Origin: Prorocentrum cordatum
Taxonomy: Eukaryota; Sar; Dinophyceae; Prorocentrales; Prorocentraceae
DNA length: 64,000 bases
Assembly (NCBI GenBank): GCA_963575745.1
Contig: CAUYUJ010015266.1
Span: forward strand, 125,001 to 189,000
Reading direction: 5' to 3'
Under the pieces are notes generated by a model. The model was not told where the DNA came from. It was given only the letters and a program-made list of their open reading frames with translations, and searched no databases. Shown here piece by piece: positions 51,785 to 60,689 of this stretch. Both the position numbers and the translations under genes were made by a program. How positions within the stretch are numbered: position 1 is the stretch's first letter; the number at the start of each line of letters is the position of its first letter.

Positions 51785-53530
51785 GGATTGGCTTCGGGGT
51801 CGGCTGCCAGCTGCCAGGGGGCGGCAAGGGCCGAGCGGGCGCTTCGCGCGCTTCGCGACATCGGCGCTTCAGTCATATACCGGGGACAGGAATTCGGCCA
51901 GGGGGCGCGTTGGCCAGCCGCGTCGGGACTGGGGCCGCGGGATGACGCTGGCGGCTCGGGCGACGACCTCGGACGGCTGGCCGGCGGGCCAGGGTCTGGC
52001 CGGCGCTGCCAGCGCTTCGCGACACTGGCGCTTTAGTCATATACCCGGGACAAGGATTCGGCCAGGGGGCGCGCCTCCGGCCGGGCGGGGCTGGGGGGCG
52101 GCGTAGGGAAGCCGAGGCGGCTGGGGCCGGCGCCGCGACCGGCTGGCCGGGCGGGGCAGGGGCCGGTCGGCGCGCGGCGCGCGTCGCGACACTCGTTGCG
52201 GGTTTCTGGACAGAGAATCCTTTAGGAGAGACTTCGTTAGGAAGTGTCGGTGCGACCAGGTGCTAAACTTACTTGTGTTTGTGCGCCGCGGCAGCAAGCC
52301 GGGGCCGCCGGTCGGCTGGGAGGGGGGGGGCTGGCCTCGGGGTCGGCTGCCAGGGGGCGGCAAGGGCCGAGCGGGCGCTTCGCGACATCGGCGCTTCAGT
52401 CATATACCGGGGACAGGAATTCGGCCAGTGGGCGCGTTGCCGGCCGCGTCGGGACTGGGGCCGCGGGATGGCGCTGGCGGCTCGGGCGACGACCTCGGAC
52501 GGCTGGCCGGGCGGGCCAGGGCCTGGCTGGCGCTCGGCGCGCTTCGCGACACTGGCGCTGTAGTCATATACCAGGGACAAGGATTCGGCCAGGGGGCGCG
52601 CCTCCGGCCGGGCGGGGCTGGGGGCGTAGGGAAGCCGCGGTGGGGGGCAGGCGCCGCGACCGGCTGGCTGGGGGGGCAGGTGGCGCGCGGCGCGCGGCGC
52701 GACACTCGTTGCGGGTTTCTGGACAGAGAATCCTTTAGGAGAGACTTCGTTAGGAAGTGTCGGTGCGACCAGGTGCTAAACTTACTTGTGTTTGTGCGCC
52801 GCGGCAGCAAGCCGGGGCCGCCGGTCGGCTGGGAGGGGGGGGGCTGCCCTCGGGGTCGGCTGTCGCCACGGGGCAAGGGTCGGGCGGGCGCTTCGCGCGC
52901 TTCGCGACATCGGCGCTTTAGTCATATACCGGGGACAGGAATTCGGCCAGGGGGCGCGTTGGCCAGCCGCGTCGGGGCTGGGGCCGCGGGGTGGCGCATT
53001 CGGCTCTGGCCGGCACCACGGACGGCTGGCCGGGCGGTCCAGGGGCCTGCTGGTGCTCGGCGCGCTTCGCGACACTGGCGCTTCAGTATTACAGCGGGGA
53101 CAAGGATTCGGCTAGGGGGCGCGCTCTGGCCGAGCGGGGCAGAGAGCCCGGGAAAGCCGCGGCGGCTGGGGTCGGGGCCGCGACCCGCTCGCCGGGGTGG
53201 GGGGGAGGGCCGGTCGGCGCGTGGCGCGCGTCGCGATGCTCGCGGCTATGGGTCCAGACAGAGGTTCCTTTAGGAGAGACTTCGTTCGGAAGTGTCGGTG
53301 CGACCAGGTGCTAAACTTACCCGTGCTTGTGTGCGGCGGCAGCCGGCCAGGGTCGCCGGCCGGCCAGTGGGGGGGGAGCTGGCCTCGGGGTTGGCTGCCA
53401 GGGGGGGCAAGGCTGGGCGGGCGCTTCGCGCGCTTCGCAACGTCGGCGCTTTAGTCATATACCGGGGACAGGAGTTCGGCCCGGGAGCGCGTTCCTGGCC
53501 GCGTCGGGGCTGGGGCCGCGGCCTTCTGCT
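51785..53530 (+). repeat. ~515-540-bp GC-rich satellite, about 3.5 units
   Basis: Unit landmarks: GGAGAGACTTCGTTAGGAAG (52228, 52738, 53272) and TCATATACCGGGGACAGGAA. The second landmark recurs in a diverged form (ATATACCAGGGACAAGG) within each unit, so units have an internal ~180-bp subrepeat. Open frames (Gly/Ala/Arg-rich) repeat with the unit and are not considered genes. Confidence 0.85.
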
Positions 53531-53642
53531 CCTTGGCCATCTCTGCATTTCCTTTGTTACCTCCCATTATCTTCCCTGCGGTTTCTTTCTTTTGTGTTTG
53601 CGCTTCCATCCTCCCTGCTATTCTCCTGCGCGCAGGTGCCTC

Positions 53643-54131
53643 ATGAACTCCGAGCTCGCGAGGACTCACTCGCTTTGGGCGCAAGTCCATTGCGGGTGTA
53701 AGACGTGGGCATCTCTGCGAATGAACCCGTCTGACGCTCGTGCACAGGAGGCCTGTTCGGGCCCTCTGCGTTGGGCGCTGGTCGGTCGAGCATTCGCGGA
53801 GGTCCTTCTCGACGAAATCGTGCTATATGGGTGTCGCCGATTCCAGTTTGAGCGTGGGGTTGGTAAGGGTTTCTGCGTGTGTGTGTCGGTTTCATTTGGG
53901 AACGGGGTTCCTGGGGGAAGAAACGACACCCGTGTAGCACGGCTTGTGCCCTGCCGTGGCACTCAGGCCGTCGAGAATTGCACGACGCGCACCACGTATA
54001 CAGGGAGCGGGAATGATAGTACCGTGACCCAGTCAGAGTGTCCGGGGCCCTCTGCCGCGAGGGCCCTGCAGGGTACAGGCATATCTTGGATATTCTCGAT
54101 GTTCTCAGGTGTGAATGAACGTCTTCTTTAA
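53643..54131 (+). other. Unconfirmed ORF, 162 codons
   Basis: ATG 53643 (MNSELARTHSLWAQVHCGCK) to the stop at 54131. The sequence is unique compared with the satellites on both sides, but no domain is seen and codon use gives no support. It could be an exon of an unknown gene or noncoding. Confidence 0.2.
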
Positions 54132-54164
54132 GGCGGCGCAGGGTCATGGGCTGCGTCCGCGGGA

Positions 54165-54470
54165 CGCCCTGCGTGGGGCCTGGCGCCCTCCTGGCGCTAT
54201 CTCCGAGCTATCTTTGAAGGGCGCCACAGACGGCGCTTTCGGCTCGCCCCCGCGCCCGCTGCAGCCGCGGGCTACGCCCGGCGCGGCGCTTGGTGCCCTC
54301 TGGGCGCTATCTCCGAGTTCTCTTTGAAGGACGCCACAGACGGCGCCTTCGGCCTCGCCCCCGCGCCCGCTGCGGCCGCGGCCCACGCTCGGCGCGGCGC
54401 CTGGCGCTCTCCTGAGTGCGATTTCCAAGTTATCTTTGAAGTACGTCACAGACGGCGCCTTCTATCCTGA
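54165..54470 (+). repeat. Three tandem ~110-bp units
   Basis: Each unit has CTATCTCCGAG, CTTTGAAGGACGCCACAGAC and GCCCCCGCGCCCGCTGC, ending GGCGCGGCGCCTGG. The third unit is diverged and incomplete. Confidence 0.8.
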
Positions 54471-54989
54471 TCCGCTCTCTCGCCAGATCCGTCCCACACA
54501 GGCTCTCCGGATCCTTTGATCTTCGCAGGGCTGCCGAACAGGGTGATCAGCTATCCAAGGAGCGTTGGGCTGGGTGGTTTCCCTCGTCGCCAGTCCTGGA
54601 CGCGGCGACCTCGACTCCGATTCTCCACCTTCCGTAATCATCGGCCGAGACGAGTGTCTCGCAACCAGCTTCCAGCGAAAGCACAGAAGTGCTTCTATCA
54701 CTGTCTCACAATTCGCAACTTCTGCCATGTCTGGCTGGGGCAAGTAGAGCGGCAAGAAGAGCTGGTGGGGCGGCGGTTGGAACAGCGGAGGGTGGAATGT
54801 CTCTGCGAGAACCCAGCTCTGCAGGCCCGTCGATATTCCACGGAGCATCCGAAGGCTTACAGAGACGCTCTGGAGTCACCCAGAGACACAAACATTACGC
54901 CCACAAACATTGCGTCCGTAGACATTCGGCTCGAGCTCTTACGCATTCCGCCTTCGCATTGCGGCGCCGGCTTCACCCGCTGCCGAGCC

Positions 54990-56165
54990 ATGTTCGGGTC
55001 TCTGCGCAAGATGTCCTCGACCGCCTCCGCCTCTGGCGCCGGCGGCGCTGGCGGGCCCTCTCGCGCGGCGGGCGGCCCCGGCAGGCGAGGGCGCCTCGCG
55101 TCGTTTTCCGACGCCGCTCCTGCGCAGAAGAAGTCGTCTTCGGAGGTGCTGCTCCCGGCCGAGGCGCCGATTGCGTTCGACGTTCATCCCTACGGCTCGA
55201 GCGCAGAGAACCACATCACAGGGTGGCCCGCCGGCTTGCCCTGCTGGCAGGTGCAGGTCGTGCACTCCGCGCACCCGTCCATGACGGCGTTCTTCCTCCA
55301 GGCGTTCGACGCCTTCCTCAAGGACGCGGCGCACGAGGAGGGGTCGCCGAAGTCGCTTAAGGAATTCCAGGAGATGTGCTTCTTCCGCGCTCAGATTACG
55401 CGCGTGGACGCCGACGCGGCGAACGTGCCCCTTGTCCCGTGGCGCTTGGCGATCTACATTGCGGGCCGCTCGGAGGCGTTGACGGACATGCTCAAGCTTC
55501 TCATGGCGTACGCGAACCACTGCGCACAGAACCCGCACATGCGCGACAGGAAGCCTTTCCCCGACCCAGCCGCCCAGAAGTTCGAGATGTACCTCGGCGC
55601 CGGTTGCCCGAGCGCGGCCGCGACTATCTCGAACGCGGACAACGTGCAGATGTTCCGCGACCGCAACTTGCACAAGTGGTCCGAGGCGGCGGAGCCGGTT
55701 GGGAACAAGTATCTCTTCATGGACCTGGAGGTGGACGTGACCGGAGCGCTCGCGCTCGGCTGGCGCGGGCGCACGTGGCCTCTCCGCAACGCATTCGACG
55801 CCGCAGAGATCCCGCTGATGTCCGACGGGGCGGGCGGCTTCGTGCGCGTCCTGAAAGGCGACCGGGCGGCGATCGCCAACCAGGCGGATCGCCAGAAGAT
55901 CATCGACCTCGTGACGAGCGGCCTCAACAATTTCCCTACGATCGTGCTGGCCGAGAGCATCCCCGAAGTGGGCGAGAAAGCTTCTGATGAAGACGTATGC
56001 GCCGCTGCCAGGGACTTCCTCGCGATGCTCCGCGCAGTGCCACACGTGCTCGTGAAGGAGATCGCCAGGCAGGAGAACGTCGAGGAGATCGCCGAGCAGC
56101 AGGGGGAGCTGGGCAAGGAGAGCGATAAAGGACGACCTGGAGGCGTGAGCGGCCCGCGCGCTTGA
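54990..56165 (+). CDS. Intact single-exon gene, unknown function (391 aa)
   Basis: ATG 54990 in context GCCATGT begins MFGSLRKMSSTASASGAGGA; TGA at 56163-56165. The frame is open upstream to 54516, but that part is Arg-rich and unlike protein. After a Gly/Ser/Ala-rich N-terminus the protein looks globular: CWQVQVVHSAHPSMTAFFLQ, FQEMCFFRAQITRVDADAAN, WRLAIYIAGRSEALTDMLKL, YLFMDLEVDVTGALALGWRG, and a helical C-terminal part (FLAMLRAVPHVLVKEIARQE). Third-position GC is high, as expected for a real gene, and no stops or frameshifts occur. No known family. No spliced-leader relic was found upstream. It sits alone among satellites. Confidence 0.6.
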   Translation: MFGSLRKMSSTASASGAGGAGGPSRAAGGPGRRGRLASFSDAAPAQKKSSSEVLLPAEAPIAFDVHPYGSSAENHITGWPAGLPCWQVQVVHSAHPSMTAFFLQAFDAFLKDAAHEEGSPKSLKEFQEMCFFRAQITRVDADAANVPLVPWRLAIYIAGRSEALTDMLKLLMAYANHCAQNPHMRDRKPFPDPAAQKFEMYLGAGCPSAAATISNADNVQMFRDRNLHKWSEAAEPVGNKYLFMDLEVDVTGALALGWRGRTWPLRNAFDAAEIPLMSDGAGGFVRVLKGDRAAIANQADRQKIIDLVTSGLNNFPTIVLAESIPEVGEKASDEDVCAAARDFLAMLRAVPHVLVKEIARQENVEEIAEQQGELGKESDKGRPGGVSGPRA

Positions 56166-56585
56166 GCGCGCGCATGCAGAAAGCGCCGGCATTCGGCGCG
56201 CGCCGAGCCCAGCAGCGCCTTCCTCTTGCGAGGCACTTTGCGAGGTACGGCGTGGTAACACATTCACCACTCGCGCTCTGCTAACGCCTGCCCCGCGTGT
56301 CGGAATTCCGCGGGGCAGCGTTAGGTGCCCGCGCCAGCTGATCTCTCCAGCTTCAACTGCGATGGAAAAAAACAGCGTTCTGCAGAGATGCCGGTTCCCC
56401 AGACGGTCTCGGCGATTAGTGTCTGGGGGTGTCGCGGCGGTGCCAATTGGTCCCCGCCAGTCGGCTTGGCTACGATCCTTCGTAAAACACGTGGGATTCG
56501 CGTCGCGACGGCAAGATTTCGGGCCTGCCGATGCTGCGATCCCTCGTAAAACACGTCGGATTCGCGTCGCGCGCTGCGCGCGCGC

Positions 56586-56880
56586 CTGGGAGCGCCTGGG
56601 AGCACCTGGGAGCGCCTGGGAGCGCCTGGGAGCGTGCCGGGAGCGTGCCGGGAGCGTGCCGGGAGCGCCTGGGAGCGCCCGGGAGCGTGCCGGGAGCGCC
56701 CGGGAGCGCCTGGGAGCGCTTGGGAACGCTTGGGAGCGTGCCGGAAGCGTTTAGGAGCGCCTGGGAGCCCTTGCCTGGGAGCGCTTCGGGGCGCCTGGGA
56801 GCTTCGAGACCGCCTGGGGGCGCCTGGGAGCGTGCCGGGAGCGTTTGCGAGCGCCTGGGAGCGTGCCGGCGCGCTGTTCC
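56586..56880 (-). repeat. GCGCTCCCAG decamer satellite, inverted, second block
   Basis: On plus it reads GGGAGCGCCT, GGGAGCGTGCC and GGGAGCGCCC units. Before it, CGTAAAACACGTGGGATTCG and its variant flank 56490-56575 as a direct repeat. Confidence 0.85.
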
Positions 56881-57054
56881 GGAGCCGCTTCCGCTCGCGC
56901 CGGCTCGCTCGGAGCGTCGGATATGGTTGGCGCGCCCATCAGGCGCTCGCGCAAGCTTGCGCCGGGCTCGCTTACATCGTTCGGCATGGTATCGTTTCAC
57001 TGTCTTTCGCAATGACACCATTCGAGCTTGCTCAATACGTGGTGTTTTTCGTCT

Positions 57055-57085
57055 TGAGGGTTTAGGGTTTAGGGTTTAGGGTCTA
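57055..57085 (+). repeat. TTTAGGG tract, G strand on plus
   Basis: GAGGGTTTAGGGTTTAGGGT then TTAGGGTC: three to four units. It faces the CCCTAAA units at 57369. Confidence 0.85.
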
Positions 57086-57237
57086 ACAGGGCAAGGCCAA
57101 GAATACCTACCTGCATAGGCACCCACCTGCGGTGGCTATCAATCCCCCCCGCATCTCCACCCCCGCATAAAGATTATCTCTCCTCTCATGTTATACCGTG
57201 GCTGTAGCATAGCATAGCATAGCAGAGCAAGCGCTTA

Positions 57238-57390
57238 GCGGGAGGCTAACCCTGACGGGGGCGGGACCCTAACGGGCGGGACCCTAACGGGCGGGACCCC
57301 AACGGGCGAGACCCTAACGGGCGGGTCGGGCGGGCGGGACCCTAACGGGCGGGTCGGGCGGGCGGGGCCCTAAACCCTAAATCCTCACCA
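57238..57390. repeat. CCCTAACGGGCGGG repeat ending in CCCTAAACCCTAAA
   Basis: About eight copies of GGGACCCTAACGGGCG, then GCCCTAAACCCTAAATCC, which is the telomere unit with the C strand on plus, opposite to every telomeric tract to its left. Confidence 0.85.
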
Positions 57391-57419
57391 TGCACCTATC
57401 TCACAATGCAAAAGCCCGT

Positions 57420-57690
57420 GGGAGCCTGCAGGAAACACTCGGACCCCAATGGAAGCACTTGGGAACCACTAACAGCCAATTGGAACCCGGCGACATCTTG
57501 GGTACCTCTGGGAGCAACTAGTAGCCCTTGGAACTCCTGTGAGCCCCTTGGGGCAATGGACCCCAGCACAGACCGCGGGAGCCCTTGGAAGCTTCCCGAA
57601 GCCCCTGAGAGCCCCTGAGAGCCCCTGGAAACCCTTGAAAAACATTAAGCACAGGGGAGGCCTTGGGAACATCTGGGAGGCCCCGTCTTG
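57420..57690 (+). repeat. Dispersed repeat Y (copy 2)
   Basis: Matches 46150-46380 in the same orientation. It is followed by CGTCTTGGAGGTCTC and a short CTTGGG-rich stretch. Confidence 0.75.
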
Positions 57691-57889
57691 GAGGTCTCAT
57701 TGGCCGTCTTGGAGCCCTCTTGGGATATCTTGTCAGGGTGGGGGGTCTTGGGCTCTCTTGAGGCTGTCTCAGGCCCTTCTTGGGCTGTCTTGGGTTGTCG
57801 TGAAGCCGAACTATATATGATTCACAGTTCGACATTGGTCTCCATCTTGATGCATTGTGTTGTTTCGGCACGCTTGGTGTTATGCGACA

Positions 57890-58550
57890 GCCACGCTATA
57901 GAAGCTGAGGTTACCCAGATGATGTGGCACTCGCCTTTTGTAATCTATGTTATGCTGGCATAACATACGAGAGGCGTGGCATAGCATATCACGTTCACAC
58001 TATTGCGAGTTCTATCTCATGGTCTTTGGCATGGCATTCCATTGGACTGTGTTATTATTTCTATCATGTCCAGTGTTGTCTATGTCTCATTTTCTGTGCA
58101 TATGCGCATGCGATGTTTCGATTTATTTCAACGGCGTGTCTCTTCTCAGGCGGTTGTCCTCTGCTATGCTCTGCATCAACCACTCTATACTTAGATGTTC
58201 ATAGATGTTTTGGTTGTGAGGTCATTCTATGACGTCAGTTCACTTATTGAATCGCTTCGCTCATTCCGCCGGCCCATCGTGTAGCGTCGCTGGCACTTGC
58301 TTGCGTGTTGGGAGAGGCATGTGGGTGGCCTGCAGACGCCGCTTTGGGGCCTCTTGGGGGCCTCCTGAGGGCTTGTTGGGAGCCTCCTGGTGCCTCTTGT
58401 AGTCCTCTTGGGGCCTCGGGGGGACTTCTGAGGGCCGAGGGCTCGAATTATTGTTTCGTGATTCCCCCCTGGGGCCTCTCTTGTGGTGTTCTTGGGGCCC
58501 TCCTGTGCCGTCTCGGAGTTCTCGTGGGCCGTCTTGGAGCCGTCTTGATG
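57890..58550 (+). repeat. Dispersed repeat X (copy 2)
   Basis: Matches 45230-45890 in the same orientation, including the GGCCTCTTGGGGGCCTCCTG tract. Confidence 0.8.
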
Positions 58551-58565
58551 ACTCTGCCATGCGGC

Positions 58566-58695
58566 TGTTGATGAGGGTGTTGATGATGATGATGCGATGA
58601 CGATGATGATGCTGATAACGATGATGACGATGATGATAATGATCATAATGGTGATGACGATGATGATGCTGATGATGATGATGCTGAAGATGATG
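58566..58695 (+). repeat. GAT/GCT triplet microsatellite
   Basis: GATGATGATGATGCGATGAC and similar, ending GCTGAAGATGATGACACGCT, the same end sequence as in the blocks at 60305-60510 and 63550-63735. Confidence 0.85.
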
Positions 58696-58739
58696 ACACG
58701 CTGTCTATATGTGCATGTTTTGCACCTCATTTACTTGCA

Positions 58740-59053
58740 TATTTTCCCGCCGCTATGCTATAGTAGTACCGCATAGGTCTCCAAAAAGTTGTCACATCTA
58801 TGTGCGCGCAGTCTTTTATTCCTACTTGCCATGCGCCTATCCTGCCACTGTGGTACAGCATTTCTATATGCGTTTCCTGTATCTCACTTGCCCACGGCCT
58901 ATCACGCAACCGTGCCTTTATGGTGAGCATGGGTACCGCCGCCGTGCTATGGCCGCACATCGTGAGTCTTCCAAGAGTGGGCGCTATCTGTCTGTGCGTT
59001 TCTTCTTACTTTACGTGTCTGAGGCCTATCCCACTGGCCTCCTGTAGCAGCAC
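58740..59053 (+). other. CTAT-rich sequence without a supported gene
   Basis: Starts CGCCGCTATGCTATAGTAGT. Open frames are short and hydrophobic; none could be supported. Confidence 0.4.
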
Positions 59054-59362
59054 ATGTTCTCTGCATATCCTCTGTCCGCGGCAGCAGTTATATCTATCAT
59101 GCTCGCTGCCGTTATTGGTTCAGCAGCTATTGTGTGCATTCAACTGCCTACTCGTTCCTCCAGGACTATTGAGATGGCAGGATATCACACAATTACCCTG
59201 TTTGTACCCGCTCCCGCCGCGGCGTGGCTTGCCTATTTCTTCGGTCTGCCCACGAAGGTCGCTGATCGCTACGATCTTATTGACGTGCCAGATGGGGATT
59301 GGCACGGCTGTTGTACTATCATGTACATCAGCACTCACCATCACGACATGATGGACGTGTAA
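59054..59362 (+). CDS. Small hydrophobic ORF (102 aa)
   Basis: ATG 59054, stop 59362. MFSAYPLSAAAVISIMLAAV then GSAAIVCIQLP (possible membrane segment), later FVPAPAAAWLAYFFGLP and TIMYISTHHHDMMDV. Not recognised. The next ORF overlaps it in another frame, so one frameshift could join them. Confidence 0.25.
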   Translation: MFSAYPLSAAAVISIMLAAVIGSAAIVCIQLPTRSSRTIEMAGYHTITLFVPAPAAAWLAYFFGLPTKVADRYDLIDVPDGDWHGCCTIMYISTHHHDMMDV

Positions 59363-59433
59363 TATGCTATGGCACACCCCAGGACCTTTTAACGAGCTAC
59401 CGTCACGCTCGTGGCTATCATCGTCTGGGTTAC

Positions 59434-59982
59434 ATGTCGATCTATTCCATGCTCCACTTCCACTATGGCATATTCTGGAAGGGGCAGTGCAACGAGGACT
59501 TGGCCTATAGCGAGGACATGCACGACGACCGTGTATCGGATCTATATGTGCGCGTTCCTGCCATTGCCGCTGACCTTTACGCTATCGCCCCCAGCGACTG
59601 CTCTATCGAGCGCGTTTGGGAGAACGACCTGCGCTTTGTACGGCCGGCGGACATGTCGCGTGTCCTCTATCACATGTCGTCGCTCCACGGCTTCATGATG
59701 CCCGTGCTACAGTCCCGCGTCCTCAACCCTATCGTTGAAGACTATCAGGTGCAGCGCTTGCAGGCCGTTGTCTCCGAGAAGCTATACGAGCGCATCTTCC
59801 GCTTCGCGTCCTATGTCCGCACGCACTATTACAACAAGGACCATGTCGATGGAGGGACTATTACCAGTCCCAGCGGGCAGCAGAGGGATACGCTGCTCAA
59901 CATCTGCGAGCGGCTGCGCGGGATTATCTCCACGGAGGAGCTCAATGTCATCCACCTATGGCTGATGAGGGCCCTCATTTAG
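59434..59982 (+). CDS. Unknown 182-aa protein in CTAT-rich segment
   Basis: ATG 59434 (the frame is open from 59299), stop 59982. It looks folded and mostly helical: MSIYSMLHFHYGIFWKGQCN, DLYAIAPSDCSIERVWENDL, LQAVVSEKLYERIFRFASYV, ERLRGIISTEELNVIHLWLM. No known family. It shares the CTAT bias with 38717-39226 and the Helitron region, suggesting a common source (perhaps the same type of mobile element). Confidence 0.4.
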   Translation: MSIYSMLHFHYGIFWKGQCNEDLAYSEDMHDDRVSDLYVRVPAIAADLYAIAPSDCSIERVWENDLRFVRPADMSRVLYHMSSLHGFMMPVLQSRVLNPIVEDYQVQRLQAVVSEKLYERIFRFASYVRTHYYNKDHVDGGTITSPSGQQRDTLLNICERLRGIISTEELNVIHLWLMRALI

Positions 59983-60054
59983 TTCAGGAGAACTGAGTGG
60001 CCCTATGCTTGCGTCCCAGCCGCCATCCTCTCCACTGTGTTCTAATTCTTCATG

Positions 60055-60300
60055 CACCTCCACTGAAGAGGAGAGGGCCTCCAATGAAGAGGAGAGGAGG
60101 AGGAGGAGAGGAGGGCCTCCAATGAAGAGGAGAGGAGGAGGGGGAGGAAGGAGGAGGAAGGAGGAGCAGGAGGAAAAGGAGGAGGAGGAAGAGCAGGAGG
60201 AGGGGGGGAGGCGGACGTGGAGGAGGAGGAGGAGAAGAGGGAGGAGGAGGAGGAGGATGAGAATAGGAGGAGGAGGAGATGGAGGAAGAGGAGGGGGATG
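60055..60300 (+). repeat. Purine-rich GGA/GAG block (copy 1)
   Basis: Begins CACCTCCACTGAAGAGGAGA and CTCCAATGAAGAGGAGAGGA, then GGA/GAG triplets. The same start CACCTCCAATGAAGAGGAGA occurs at 63340. Confidence 0.9.
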
Positions 60301-60595
60301 AGGGAAGAGATAATGATGATGATGAAGATGATGATGATGATGACGGTGATGCTGATGATGATGAGGATGATGATGATGCTGATGCTGATGCTGATGCGGC
60401 TGGTGATGATGATGATGCTGATACTGATGATGGTGATGATGATGCTGATAATGATGGTGACGATGATGGTGCTGATGCTGATGATGATGATGATGCTGAA
60501 GATGATGACGACCCACTGTCTCTGTGTGCATGTGTTTCATCTCACCTACTTACATCTCGTCCCGTCACTGTGCTATGATAGCACCACAGGGGTCC
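60301..60595 (+). repeat. GAT triplet block with shared 3' flank (copy 1)
   Basis: AGATAATGATGATGATGAAG ... GATGCTGATGCTGATGCTGA ... then GCTGAAGATGATGACGACCC, ACTGTCTCTGTGTGCATGTG and CTCACCTACTTACATCTCGT. Copy 2 is at 63545-63797. Confidence 0.9.
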
Positions 60596-60689
60596 CCAAC
60601 AAGTTGACACGTCTGTATGCACGCAGTCTGATGTTTTGCTTACTTACCCTGCCTATGATACACAATGAATTCCGTATTTTTTGGGGGGC

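Noticed and set aside
51376-54131. Gly/Ala/Arg-rich ORFs across the ~515-540-bp satellite
   Set aside because: They recur with the satellite unit and change frame with its indels.
60005-60578. Poly-Glu, poly-Asp, Met-Met and His-rich ORFs, also at 44220-44585 and 63149-63776
   Set aside because: Translations of GGA, GAT and CAT triplet microsatellites.
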